A stretch of 64,000 bases of DNA, taken from Streptomyces sp. NBC_00287 (GTDB lineage: Bacteria > Actinomycetota > Actinomycetes > Streptomycetales > Streptomycetaceae). Under the pieces are notes generated by a model. The model ran no database searches, was not told the DNA's origin, and saw only the letters and a program-made list of their open reading frames with translations. Position 1 is the stretch's first letter; each line of letters starts with the position of its first letter. This document shows, in pieces, positions 10,375 through 19,434 of this stretch. The stretch lies in contig NZ_CP108053.1 in the NCBI RefSeq assembly GCF_036173105.1, forward strand, positions 3,224,001 through 3,288,000. The letters are read 5' to 3'. The position numbers and the translations under genes are program-made.

Positions 10375-11384
10375 AGTCGATCGTCGAACTGACCGACACC
10401 CACGTCGTCCACAAGGCCCGCAGCGGCGGCCTGTTCACCCGGGACCGCGTGTACGCCCTGACCGGCGCCGACCTCGCGGTGGCCCCCGGCGAGACCGTCG
10501 GCGTGGTCGGCGAGTCGGGGTGCGGGAAGTCGACGCTGGCGAAAGTGCTGGTGGGGGTGGAACGGCCGACCTACGGCACGGTGACCTTCCGGGGCCGAGA
10601 CCTGTGGACCATGCCGCCGGGCGAGCGGCGCGAGACGGTCGGCCGCAGCACCGGAATGATCTTCCAGGACCCCTCGACGGCCCTCAACCGGCGGCTGACC
10701 GTCCGGCGGATCCTGCGCGACCCGATGGACGTCCACGAGCAGGGCACACGACGTGAACGCGACGACCACGTACGGGAGTTGATGACCCTCGTCGGCCTCC
10801 CCCGGGCCCTCGCCGACGCCCTTCCGGGGCAGCTCTCCGGCGGCCAGCGGCAGCGCGTCGCCATCGCCCGCGCCCTGGCCCTCGACCCCGATCTGGTGGT
10901 CGCGGACGAACCGACCAGCGCCCTGGACGTGTCGGTCCGCGCCCAGATCCTCAATCTCCTGCTGGACCTCAAGGAGCGCCTGGGCCTGGCCCTGGTCTTC
11001 GTCTCGCACGACATCCAGACGGTACGGCGGATGAGCGACCGCGTGATCACCATGTACCTCGGCCGGATCGTGGAGGAGGCCCCGGCCGACCGGGTGACGG
11101 ACGGCTCCTGTCACCCGTACACCCGCGCCCTGTTCTCGGCGACCCCCGGGCTGCTGCATCCGGTCGACCCGATCCCGCTGGTCGGACCGGTCCCCTCGGC
11201 CACCCGGCCGCCCAGCGGCTGCCCCTTCCGGACGCGGTGCTGGAAGGCGACAGAAGTGTGCGCACAGGAGATGCCGGAATTTTCCGACGCGTCCACGCCG
11301 GGGCACCGATACCGCTGCCACCATCCTGTCGAGGAGGACCGGTCGACCCGCGACCTGGCACAGTCCGCAAGGGAGCCATCATGA
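10371..11384 (+). CDS. ABC importer ATPase, DppF-like
   Basis: 337 residues. It has Walker A GESGCGKS, signature QLSGGQRQRVAIARAL, Walker B LVVADEPTSALD, H-loop SHDIQTV and the C-terminal oligopeptide-transporter ATPase domain with CPFRTRCWKATEVC. I chose the TTG at 10371 because GGAGG lies at 10359-10363 and the TTG overlaps the upstream stop (TTGA). It would pair with the ATPase half of the fused subunit. It overlaps the next gene by ATGA. Confidence 0.92.
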
Positions 11385-12307
11385 ACCCGCTCACCGGTGT
11401 CATCCCGCCCGTCTGCACGCCTCTGACACCGGAACGCGAGGTCGATGTCCACTCGCTGCTCAGGCTGGTCGACCATCTGGTGGACGGCGGAGTACGGGGG
11501 CTGTTCGTGCTCGGCTCGACCTCAGAGGCCGCGTATCTGACGGACCGGCAGCGGCGTCTTGTGGTGGAGACGGTGACCCTGCATGTGGGCGGCCGGCTGC
11601 CGGTGCTGGCCGGGGTGATCGACATGACGACGCCCCGGGTGCTGGACCACGTGGCCAAGGCGGTGGGGGCCGGGGCGGACGCGGTGGTGGCGACGGCCCC
11701 GTTCTACGCGGCCACCCACCCGGCCGAGATCGCCCGCCACTATCGGCTGATCGCCGCCGAGAGCCCGGTCCCCGTCCTCGCCTACGACATCCCGGCCGCC
11801 GTGCGCACCAAGCTCCCCGCCGATCTGGTCCTGGAGCTGGCCGCCGAGGGCGTACTGGCCGGGCTGAAGGACTCGAGCGGCGATCTGGCCGCCTTCCGTG
11901 AGGTCGTCACCGGCGTCCGGGCCCACCCCGACATCACCGACTTCAGCGTGCTGACCGGCTCCGAGCTGGTCGTCGACGCGGCGCTGGCGCTGGGCGCGGA
12001 CGGCGCGGTGCCCGGTCTCGCCAATGTCGACCCGCACGGCTACGTCCACCTGGACCGGCTGTGCCGGAGCGGCGACTGGCACCGGGCCCGGGCCGAACAG
12101 GAGCGGCTGTGCGCCCTGTTCGGCATGGTCCGGGTCGGCGATCCCGCCCGGATGGGCGGCAGTTCCTCGGCGCTGGGCGCCTTCAAGGCGGCCCTGCATC
12201 TGCGCGGGATCATCGACTGCCCGGCGACGGCCGAACCCCAGGTGCCGCTCGCGCAGGAAGAGGTCGAGCGGGTCGGCAAGTTCCTGGCGGCGGCCGGTCT
12301 GCTCTGA
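11381..12307 (+). CDS. DapA/NanA-family aldolase, candidate N-acetylneuraminate lyase
   Basis: 308 residues of the class I aldolase TIM-barrel family. It has the GSTSE phosphate/carboxylate-binding motif (about 47-51), the YDIP tyrosine (about 137) and the Schiff-base lysine in GLKDSSGD (about 165). The start overlaps the ATPase stop (ATGA), placing it in the importer operon. Biosynthetic DapA is unlikely given this context. N-acetylneuraminate lyase, which gives N-acetylmannosamine and pyruvate, fits the importer and sialidase best. Other 2-keto-sugar-acid lyases cannot be excluded by motifs alone. Confidence 0.78.
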   Translation: MNPLTGVIPPVCTPLTPEREVDVHSLLRLVDHLVDGGVRGLFVLGSTSEAAYLTDRQRRLVVETVTLHVGGRLPVLAGVIDMTTPRVLDHVAKAVGAGADAVVATAPFYAATHPAEIARHYRLIAAESPVPVLAYDIPAAVRTKLPADLVLELAAEGVLAGLKDSSGDLAAFREVVTGVRAHPDITDFSVLTGSELVVDAALALGADGAVPGLANVDPHGYVHLDRLCRSGDWHRARAEQERLCALFGMVRVGDPARMGGSSSALGAFKAALHLRGIIDCPATAEPQVPLAQEEVERVGKFLAAAGLL

Positions 12308-12360
12308 GGTGAACGCCGAATGGACTGCGTACAACCATTCGGTTTCACCGCGGGTCTTGA

Positions 12361-12399
12361 GGTGGTGCGCGGGCCGACCTGACGGCTCGTCGCACCACC
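12361..12399 (+). terminator. Inverted repeat between the lyase and FG-GAP genes
   Basis: GGTGGTGCG (12361-12369) and CGCACCACC (12391-12399) form a 9-base-pair stem with a 21-base loop, 54 bases after the lyase stop and just before an AGGAGG ribosome-binding site at 12411-12416. It may be a weak terminator or attenuator, or an operator; the long loop makes termination uncertain. Confidence 0.4.
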
Positions 12400-12420
12400 G
12401 CACTCTGAGCAGGAGGCCCT

Positions 12421-13908
12421 GTGCGCAAGCGCACACTTCGTATGACGGTGGCCACCGCCGTGGCGATGGCGGCATCGGCCGCCCTCGCACCCGTGGCGCA
12501 GGCCGACCCGGCCGCCGTAGCCGCCACCGGCCTGGCGAAGGCCGACTTCAACGGCGACGGCGTCGCCGACACCGCCACGGCCGCACCCCATGCCACCGTG
12601 AGCGGCCACAAGGGCGCCGGATACATCGCAGTGACCTACGGCAGCCGCACCCTGGCGCTGAAGGAGCAGTCCCGCAAGGTCCACCACCAGAACAGCAGCG
12701 GGGTGCCGGGCAGCGCGGAGGCCGACGACCAGTTCGGCTCCGCCATGACGGCCGCCGACCTCGACGGCGACGGCTACACCGACCTCGTCGTCGGATCGCG
12801 CGGCGAGGACTCCGGAACCCTCTACGGCTCGGGCACGCTGACCGTGCTGTGGGGCGGCAAGGGCGGCCTCACCGGCGGCACCGTCGTCAAGGGCGCCGAC
12901 GGCGAGTCCCTCGGCCAGGCCCTGACCGCAGGCGACTTCGACGGGGACGGTCACCCGGACCTGGCCACCGGCACCAGGGTCGCCCACGGCCCGTTCGGCC
13001 GGACCACCGGGCCGGCCCGCACCGAGACGATGGACGTCCGGGTCGACGGCGCGGAGGAGGAGCTCTGGAACGCCCCCACCCTGGCCACGGGGGACGTCAA
13101 CGGCGACGGCATCAGTGATGTCGTGGCCGTCGTCTCGCACGGCGAGGGGGAGCTGCCGTACCACGGCCCCCGCCTGGCGGAGTACTTCGCGGGCAGCCGC
13201 GACGGACTGACGGCCGCGCGGATACTGAAGGACCCGAAGACCGGTCAGCCCCTGGACGGCGGCGCCGACGTCGCCGTGGGCGACCTCGACCGGGACGGCT
13301 ACGCCGACATCGTGCTCGGCCGCAGCGGCGAGGAGGACATGGACGGCACCGAGGAGGTCACCCGCCTGGGCGGCGCCGTCGAGATCGTGCGCGGGACCGC
13401 CTCCGGCCCGGACACCACGAGCCCGCGCACCCTGTTCCACCAGGACAGCGCGGGTGTCCCGGGCACCGCCGAGTACGGGGACGACTTCGGCCGCGCCGTC
13501 TCCCTCGGCGACGTGAACGGCGACGGCCGTCTCGACCTCGCGATCGGCGCCCGCGGGGAAGGCCTCGGCACCCTGGCCGGCGCGGGTTCGGTGACCGTCC
13601 TGCTGGGCGGCGGCACGGGGCTCACCACGACGGGCGCGAAGTCCCTCACCCAGGACACCGCCTCGGTGCCCGGCACCGCCGAGAGGGCCGATGCCTTCGG
13701 CGCCGCCGTGCACCTGGCCGACACCACCGGCGACGGTCGTGCGGAGCTGTTCGCCGGAGCGCCGGGGGAGAACTCCTGGGCCGGTGCGGTCTGGGCGCTC
13801 AAGGGCACCGCCACCCAGGTGACCGGCACCGGCTCGGCCTCCTTCGGCCCGTCGGCACTGGGGATGACCTCCTCGCAGGGCGGCCTGGGCACGGCCTTCG
13901 ACCGCTGA
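12421..13908 (+). CDS. Secreted FG-GAP/integrin-alpha-like seven-blade beta-propeller protein
   Basis: 495 residues with a Sec signal (MRKRTLRMTVATAVAMAASAALAPVAQA). Seven Ca-binding blade motifs of the D-x-x-G/R-D-G type are visible: DFNGDGVAD, DLDGDGYTD, DFDGDGHPD, DVNGDGISD, DLDRDGYAD, DVNGDGRLD and DTTGDGRAE. This predicts a complete seven-blade propeller with no catalytic motif. Streptomyces encode many such exported proteins and their ligands are mostly unknown. Its position between the lyase and the convergent sialidase suggests glycan or glycoprotein binding at the surface; this is inference. A strong AGGAGG precedes the GTG. Confidence 0.85.
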   Translation: MRKRTLRMTVATAVAMAASAALAPVAQADPAAVAATGLAKADFNGDGVADTATAAPHATVSGHKGAGYIAVTYGSRTLALKEQSRKVHHQNSSGVPGSAEADDQFGSAMTAADLDGDGYTDLVVGSRGEDSGTLYGSGTLTVLWGGKGGLTGGTVVKGADGESLGQALTAGDFDGDGHPDLATGTRVAHGPFGRTTGPARTETMDVRVDGAEEELWNAPTLATGDVNGDGISDVVAVVSHGEGELPYHGPRLAEYFAGSRDGLTAARILKDPKTGQPLDGGADVAVGDLDRDGYADIVLGRSGEEDMDGTEEVTRLGGAVEIVRGTASGPDTTSPRTLFHQDSAGVPGTAEYGDDFGRAVSLGDVNGDGRLDLAIGARGEGLGTLAGAGSVTVLLGGGTGLTTTGAKSLTQDTASVPGTAERADAFGAAVHLADTTGDGRAELFAGAPGENSWAGAVWALKGTATQVTGTGSASFGPSALGMTSSQGGLGTAFDR

Positions 13909-13931
13909 CGTCCCGCGGCTGCCGGGCTGCT

Positions 13932-15116
13932 CTAGAGGGTGTTCACCGGCAGCCGGCGGAACTCGATCGACTCGTACGGCCCGCTCACGCCCGTCTCGTA
14001 CAGGACTCCGACCGTGCCCGGGTCGACTCTCACGAGGTCCGAGTAGGCGGCCCGCTGCTGAGACAGCGTCAGCACCTTGGTGAAGCTCGTCCCGCCGTTG
14101 GTGCTGCGCCAGACCGCCATGGCCTGCCGGGAGGTGGGCACGGACGGGCCCGAGAACAGCAGGGGCGCGCCGAATCCGGGGAGCTGGAGGATGCTCGCCT
14201 GCACGACGGGCACCTCGTTGAGGGTGGGCTGGACGGCGTACGGCCGGAACAGGCTCCGGCCGCCGTCCCCCGACCAGCTGTCGAGGCGGTGGCCGATGCT
14301 GGTGCCGTGCTGGTCGCGGGCGTTGAAGTAGAGCCTGCCGTCGGGCAGTTCGGCGGCCGTGGTCTCGTTGGCGTTGTGCCGGCCGTCGTAGTCGTCGTCC
14401 ACGAAACCCGTGCGCCAGGTGGTGCCGCCGTCGTCGCTGTAGATGGCGTGGCCGCCGTAGTACTTGGGCTCCTGGCCCGAGTCGGCGGAGCCGGGCGGCG
14501 GGGCCGCGGAGTGGTTGGAGGGGACCACGAGACGGCCCGCGTGGGCGCCGTACCGGATGGCGACGGCGTGCCCGGGTCCGGTGGCGTACCAGCGCCAGTT
14601 CGGCTGCTTCACCTGGTCGGTGATCTCCCGCGGCCGGCCGAAGCGCAGGCCGTCGTCCCAGCTCTTCTGGACGAAGACCCGGCGGCTCTGCTCCGGTGTC
14701 ACCTCGCCCCGCATGATCTGCCCCTCGGTCACGGCCCCGCTGTTGTAGGAGGTGACCAGCACGATCGCGCCCGTACGCGGATCCACCACCGGCGCCGGAT
14801 TGCCCCGGGTGTCGCCGTCCCCGGCGGCCACCACGGTCAGCGGGCCCCAGGTGCAGCCGCCGTCGGCGGATCGTCTGAGGACGACGTCGATGTTCCCGGT
14901 GTCGCCCGCGCTGTCGTGCCGGCCCTCGGCGAAGGCCAGCAGCGTGCCCCGGCGGGTGGCGACCGTCGCCGGGATGCGGTACGTGTCGTAGCCGCCCTGC
15001 CCCGAGACATACGGGACGGAGGACGTGCATTCGGCGACCGCCGAGGCCCGGCCGGTCGCGGTGAGCGGGGTGAGGAGTACTGCGGTGACAAGAAGTGTGC
15101 GGCTCAGGAGGGCCAT
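13932..15116 (-). CDS. Secreted exo-alpha-sialidase (GH33 type)
   Basis: 394 residues with a Sec signal (MALLSRTLLVTAVLLTPLTA). The sialidase hallmarks are present: the Arg of the RIP motif (YRIPA, R47), RHDSAGDTGNIDVVLRRS with the general-acid Asp region, and Asp boxes SADGGCTW (83-90), SDDGGTTW (227-234) and STNGGTSF. A degenerate box (KSWDDGLRF) lies near 151. It would release terminal sialic acids outside the cell. The length equals a bare catalytic propeller with no carbohydrate-binding module. The start is only 36 bases from the upstream response-regulator stop, so co-transcription with the two-component pair is possible. Confidence 0.9.
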   Translation of the reverse strand: MALLSRTLLVTAVLLTPLTATGRASAVAECTSSVPYVSGQGGYDTYRIPATVATRRGTLLAFAEGRHDSAGDTGNIDVVLRRSADGGCTWGPLTVVAAGDGDTRGNPAPVVDPRTGAIVLVTSYNSGAVTEGQIMRGEVTPEQSRRVFVQKSWDDGLRFGRPREITDQVKQPNWRWYATGPGHAVAIRYGAHAGRLVVPSNHSAAPPPGSADSGQEPKYYGGHAIYSDDGGTTWRTGFVDDDYDGRHNANETTAAELPDGRLYFNARDQHGTSIGHRLDSWSGDGGRSLFRPYAVQPTLNEVPVVQASILQLPGFGAPLLFSGPSVPTSRQAMAVWRSTNGGTSFTKVLTLSQQRAAYSDLVRVDPGTVGVLYETGVSGPYESIEFRRLPVNTL

Positions 15117-15152
15117 CGAGCTCCCTTGACGGAGTGTCAGTTGACCTGTCCG

Positions 15153-15815
15153 TCACATGGTTCCCGGAGTCACCAGACCCGACTCGTACGCCACGATGAC
15201 CAGCTGTGCCCGGTCGCGCGCCCCCAGCTTGCCCATGATGCGGCTGACGTGGGTCTTCGCCGTGAGCGGGCTGAGCCCCAACGCGTCCGCGATCTCGGTG
15301 TTGTTGAGCCCCCGTGCGACCAGCGTGAGCACCCCGCGCTCCCGCTCGGAGAGGCACTCGGGACCGCCCACGGCAGGGGTTGAGGGGCTGCGCAGAAATC
15401 GCGCGATCAGCCGTGCCGTGGGGCCCGGTGACAGCAGCGCCTCACCGGCGGCGACCGTGCGGATGGCGTCGAGGAGTTCGGCCGGACGGGTGTCCTTCAC
15501 CAGGAAACCGGAGGCCCCGGCCCGCAGCGCCTCCACGATGTGCTCGTCGGTGTCGTACGTCGTCAGCACCAGTACCCGCACCCCGGCGAGGTCCTCGTCG
15601 GCCGCGATCAGCCGGGTGGCCTCGATGCCGTCGAGGTCGGGCATGCGGATGTCCATCACGACGAGGTCGGCGCGTTCGGTGCGGGCCAGTTCCAGCGCCT
15701 CGCGGCCGGTGCCGGCCTGTCCCACGACCTCCATGTCCGGCGCGGACTCGACGAGCATGGCGAACGCGGCCCGGACCAGGGTCTGGTCGTCGGCGAGCAG
15801 GACGCGGATGGTCAC
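15153..15815 (-). CDS. Two-component response regulator, NarL/LuxR type
   Basis: 220 residues. The receiver domain carries the acidic pair D9/D10, phospho-acceptor D55 (LVVMDIRMPD) and the switch Lys in FLVKDTRP. The C-terminal LuxR helix-turn-helix is LSERERGVLTLVARGLNNTEIADALGLSPLTAKTHVSRIMGKL. The GTG start at 15815 overlaps the kinase stop as GTGA and is preceded by GGGAGGAG. It is the cognate partner of the upstream kinase. Candidate targets are the MMPL transporter and possibly the downstream sialidase. Confidence 0.93.
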   Translation of the reverse strand: MTIRVLLADDQTLVRAAFAMLVESAPDMEVVGQAGTGREALELARTERADLVVMDIRMPDLDGIEATRLIAADEDLAGVRVLVLTTYDTDEHIVEALRAGASGFLVKDTRPAELLDAIRTVAAGEALLSPGPTARLIARFLRSPSTPAVGGPECLSERERGVLTLVARGLNNTEIADALGLSPLTAKTHVSRIMGKLGARDRAQLVIVAYESGLVTPGTM

Positions 15816-17038
15816 GTGGCTCCTCCCAGCGGAAGTACGGCGGTCACCTGGAAGCCGCCCCGGTCGCACGGCCCGGCGTCGAGTGTGCCGCCCACGCTGC
15901 GGGCGCGCTCGCGCATTCCGACCAGACCGAAGCCGGGCGGCTTGCCGGGGGTCGGCCCGGTGCCGTCGTCGGTGACGGCGAGATGCAGGGCGCCGTCCCG
16001 CTCGTGCAGGTCGACCCGGACTGCCGGTTCGGGTCCCGCGTGCCGTACGGCGTTGGTGAGCGCCTCCTGGACGATGCGGTAGGCGGCGGCGCCGACGGCC
16101 GGGGGCGCCTGCCGGATCCGTACCGTCTGCTCGACCTTCGCGCCCGCCAGCCGGGCGGCCTCCACCAGGTCGGGCAGACCGTCGAGTCCGGGCAGCGGGC
16201 CGCGCGCGTCGGCCGGGCCGGGCTCGCGCAGCACCTCCAGCGTGGTGCGCAGTTCACCGCGGGCGCTGCGGCAGGTCTCGGCGATGTCGTCGAGGGCCTT
16301 GGCGACCGTCTCCCGGTCCAGGCGCTCGGGGTCGGCGGCCAGCACATGCGCGGCGACCGAGGTCTGCACACCGATCAGGGTGATGCTGTGGGCGAGCAGA
16401 TCGTGCAGATCGCGGGCGATGCGCAGACGTTCCTCGGCGACCCGGCGGCGGGCCTCCTCCTCGCGGGTGCGCTCGGCACGTTCGGCGCGTTCGACGATGG
16501 CGGCGACGTACTGGCGGTAGTAGCGGGTGGCGATGCCGACGAAGATGACGGCGACGACCCAGCCGTAGATGCGCAGCAGTTCGGCGGCCTGTTTGTTCTC
16601 GCCCGCGGTGAGCATCACGGTCAGGGAGATGCCGAGGCCCGCGCCGCTGACCAGGAGTGTTCTGAGGGGGCGTTGGGTGACGGTGACCGTGTACAGCGCG
16701 ATGAACGAGGCGGGGACGGGCGCGGTGTGGTTGTTGTCGAGGGCGTGGTAGGGCACGACGAGCGCCACCACCGCGGCGATCACCAGCAGCGGCCTGCGCC
16801 GCCGCCACACCAGCGGCACATGGGCACCGACCAGCAGCACCCAGCCGAGGCCGTCGGGCCGGCGGCCGTCGTCGGTGAACAGCGCCATGCAGACGGCCAC
16901 AAGGGCCGCCGCCACCGCGAGCAGCGCGTCATTGCGGGTGCCGTGCGGGGCGGTCGTCGGTTCACGGTTGATCGCGGCCATGATCCGCTCGCCGATACGC
17001 GGACGGGCCGCCGGGTTGGGTTGCTGCACGGGGGTCAT
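15812..17038 (-). CDS. Two-component sensor histidine kinase, NarL/DesK-like (HisKA_3)
   Basis: 408 residues. The N-terminal half has about five or six membrane segments (from DALLAVAAALVAVCMALF to LLRIYGWVVAVIFVGIATRYY) with little extracellular sequence. Next come a charged coiled coil (VERAERAERTREEEARRRVAEER), the phospho-acceptor region RIARDLHDLLAHSITLIGVQ, and a HATPase domain with EALTNAVRHAG, VTDDGTG and GFGLVGMRERA. The small loops suggest sensing within or near the membrane, as in cell-envelope-stress kinases. The chosen ATG has only a weak ribosome-binding site. Confidence 0.92.
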   Translation of the reverse strand: MTPVQQPNPAARPRIGERIMAAINREPTTAPHGTRNDALLAVAAALVAVCMALFTDDGRRPDGLGWVLLVGAHVPLVWRRRRPLLVIAAVVALVVPYHALDNNHTAPVPASFIALYTVTVTQRPLRTLLVSGAGLGISLTVMLTAGENKQAAELLRIYGWVVAVIFVGIATRYYRQYVAAIVERAERAERTREEEARRRVAEERLRIARDLHDLLAHSITLIGVQTSVAAHVLAADPERLDRETVAKALDDIAETCRSARGELRTTLEVLREPGPADARGPLPGLDGLPDLVEAARLAGAKVEQTVRIRQAPPAVGAAAYRIVQEALTNAVRHAGPEPAVRVDLHERDGALHLAVTDDGTGPTPGKPPGFGLVGMRERARSVGGTLDAGPCDRGGFQVTAVLPLGGAT

Positions 17039-17083
17039 CTTCCGCCAGGAAGGCGCCCTCCGGGAGACAGCGAGGGAGCCGAA

Positions 17084-17168
17084 GGGCGCGCCGGTGTATA
17101 GAGAGCGAACGCGCGGAGGCCCGAAGGGCTGAGCACGATCGCTCTCTATACACCGGCTGAAAGCGCCC
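17084..17168. repeat. Long inverted repeat between MMPL and kinase genes
   Basis: A perfect 19-base inverted repeat, GCCGGTGTATAGAGAGCGA at 17090-17108 and its complement at 17139-17157, encloses a 30-base spacer. The match resumes outside it as GGGCGC (17084-17089) and GCGCCC (17163-17168), the right arm carrying 5 extra bases. It lies 41 bases after the MMPL stop and 46 bases before the kinase start. It may be a terminator, a pair of operator sites for the downstream response regulator, or a small miniature-transposon-like relic. Confidence 0.7.
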
Positions 17169-17208
17169 GTAGGCGACCGAGCCATCAAGGCGGAGGGGCG
17201 CCGGTCGG

Positions 17209-19296
17209 TCAGTGGGCTGCGGCGGTGATCCGCTCCGGTTCCTTCGGTGGTACGGGGTTCTCGGGCTCCTTGGACAGGGCGCCGGGCCACCACAGCTTGC
17301 GGCGCAGTGCGACGCTCGCGCTGGTCACCAGGTAGGTGCGGACCAGGAAGGTGTCGAGGAGCACGCCGACCGCGATGACGAAGCCGAGCTCGACGAGTTG
17401 CACCATCGGCATGCTGGTGAGCACCGCGAAGGTGGCGGCAAGGACCAGGCCCGCGGAGGCGATGACCCCGCCCGTGGTGCGCAGCGCGGTGAGCGCGGCG
17501 GGGACGGGTTCGGCGCCGTTCAGGGACTCCTCGCGCATACGGTGCATCAGGAAGATGCCGTAGTCGACGCCGAGGGCGACCAGGAACACGAAGGAGAGCA
17601 GTCCGAGCCCCGGATCCGTGCCCTCGAAGCCGAACACCGGCCCGAAGACGAGCCCGCCGATGCCGAGGGCGGCGGCCCATACGGCGACCACGGCCGCCAC
17701 CAGGATCAGTGGCGCGACGATCGAGCGCAGCAGCGCGACCAGGATGAGGAACACGGACACCAGCACGATCGGTACGACGATCAGCCGGTCGCGGGCATTG
17801 GTGTCCTTCAGGTCGATCTGCTCGGCGCTCGGTCCGCCGACATAGGAGCCGTCGAGCCGGTCGCGCAGTTCCTCGATGGTCGCGGTCTCCCCCGCGGACT
17901 GCGGCGCCGAGGAGGCGAGCACGGAGATCTCGATCCAGCCCTCTCCGGTACGTCCGGGTTCGGCGCTGTCGACACCCTCGGTGCCGCGGATGTCGGTGAG
18001 GGTGGCCTCGGCGCGGTCGGCCGGGGTGATGACGGTGATGGCCTGGGTGGAGCGCTCGGGATAGGCCTGGTTGAGGGTCTCCATGGCGGCGACCGCGTCG
18101 GGCTTGCTGGTGAAGGAGTCCTCCTGCTTGAGATCGCCGGGCAGATTGAACGTGCCGAGTGCGAGCGCCCCGAGGAGCAGGGCGCCGCCGACGAGCACGG
18201 TCACCGGGCGGCGTCCGGCGGAGCTGCCCATCGCGGCGAACAGCGAGCGGCGCGCCTTGGGGGTGCTGCCGTACCGCGGGATCAGCGGCCAGAACACACG
18301 CCGCCCGAGCAGCACCAGGACGACGGGCAGCAGCGTCAGCATGGCGACGAGCGCGCACAGCACACCGACGGTGCCGAGCGGCCCCATGCCCCGGCTGGAG
18401 TTGAGATCGGCGGCGAGCAGACAGAGCAGTCCCGCGGCGACGGTCCCGGAGGAGGCGAGCACGGCGGGCCCGCAGCCCCGCAGCGCGGCGACCATGGCGT
18501 CGTACGGCCGCTCGATGCGGCGCAGTTCCTCGCGGTAGCGGGAGACGAGCAGCAGGGCGTAGTCGGTGCCCGCGCCGAAGACGAGGATCGTCATGATCCC
18601 GGAGCTCTGGCCGGACACGGAGGTGCCGAACCACTGGTTGAGCCCATAAGCGACGGCCATGGACAGGTAGTTGGCGACCCCGGCGACGACGAGAGGCACC
18701 AGCCAGAGGAACGGACTGCGATAGATGATGATCAGCAGCAGCGCCACGACGGCGACGGTGGTGTAGAGCAGCGGTCCGTCGAGCGAGTTGTAGACCTCGG
18801 AGGCATCGGTGGCCAGGGCCCCCTCACCGCCGACCTCCACACTCAGCCCGTCCGAGCCCTGCGCGACGTCCCGCACGTCGTTGACGAGTTCGTCCCGGGC
18901 TTCCTCATCGGTGCCGGGTTCGTTGCTGGCGACGGGATACATCAGCGTGGTCCCGTCCTTGGACGGAACCCCGGTGGGCTCGGTGACGAGCCGATGCGCG
19001 CCTTCTATCTCGGCGATCTGCTCGGCGGCGGTGGCCTTGTCGGCCTCCGTGAGTCCCCCGTCCCGGTGATAGACGACGACCATCTGCGTGGTCTCGCCGC
19101 CGGGCAGCCGGTCCTGGATCTTGGCGACCTGGGTGGAGTCGGCGCTGGCCGGCAAATAGTCGACGGCCCGGTCCCGCTGCACATCGGCAAGCTTCGAGGC
19201 GAACGGCGAGGCGATCGCCAGCACGACGATCCACAGCCCGAGCACGAGCCAGGGAATGCCCCGCCGTCGTCGTACGGATGTCCTTACGGCCCCCAT
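17209..19296 (-). CDS. MMPL-family (RND superfamily) membrane transporter
   Basis: 695 residues with about 12 membrane segments in two repeats, each begun by one helix, a large extracellular loop and five helices. The diagnostic Asp-Tyr pairs appear in both halves: GAGTDYALLLVSRYREEL and ALGVDYGIFLMHRMREES. The first loop contains YLPASADSTQVAKIQDRLPGG. MMPL proteins export lipids, siderophores or toxic compounds using the proton gradient; the substrate is unknown here. It lies on the same strand upstream of the kinase/regulator pair, a common pairing in which the two-component system responds to the exported compound. Confidence 0.92.
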   Translation of the reverse strand: MGAVRTSVRRRRGIPWLVLGLWIVVLAIASPFASKLADVQRDRAVDYLPASADSTQVAKIQDRLPGGETTQMVVVYHRDGGLTEADKATAAEQIAEIEGAHRLVTEPTGVPSKDGTTLMYPVASNEPGTDEEARDELVNDVRDVAQGSDGLSVEVGGEGALATDASEVYNSLDGPLLYTTVAVVALLLIIIYRSPFLWLVPLVVAGVANYLSMAVAYGLNQWFGTSVSGQSSGIMTILVFGAGTDYALLLVSRYREELRRIERPYDAMVAALRGCGPAVLASSGTVAAGLLCLLAADLNSSRGMGPLGTVGVLCALVAMLTLLPVVLVLLGRRVFWPLIPRYGSTPKARRSLFAAMGSSAGRRPVTVLVGGALLLGALALGTFNLPGDLKQEDSFTSKPDAVAAMETLNQAYPERSTQAITVITPADRAEATLTDIRGTEGVDSAEPGRTGEGWIEISVLASSAPQSAGETATIEELRDRLDGSYVGGPSAEQIDLKDTNARDRLIVVPIVLVSVFLILVALLRSIVAPLILVAAVVAVWAAALGIGGLVFGPVFGFEGTDPGLGLLSFVFLVALGVDYGIFLMHRMREESLNGAEPVPAALTALRTTGGVIASAGLVLAATFAVLTSMPMVQLVELGFVIAVGVLLDTFLVRTYLVTSASVALRRKLWWPGALSKEPENPVPPKEPERITAAAH

Positions 19297-19434
19297 CTGG
19301 CGGGCCTCCCTCCGGTCCGGTGTCTGGGTCGTCTCCAGACTCCCGGCGCGAAGGGGCGGGTTCGTCGGGCGGGAGGGCGAGTTGAACAGTACTTCCGGGG
19401 GCGGCGGAAGGCCTCTGTTACTCCCCGGGGAGTA

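Noticed and set aside
12040..15357. Very long open frame antisense to the FG-GAP, and in another frame over the sialidase
   Set aside because: It has the Arg/Gly/Pro/His-rich composition of a GC-bias shadow, no family motif, and overlaps two well-supported genes.
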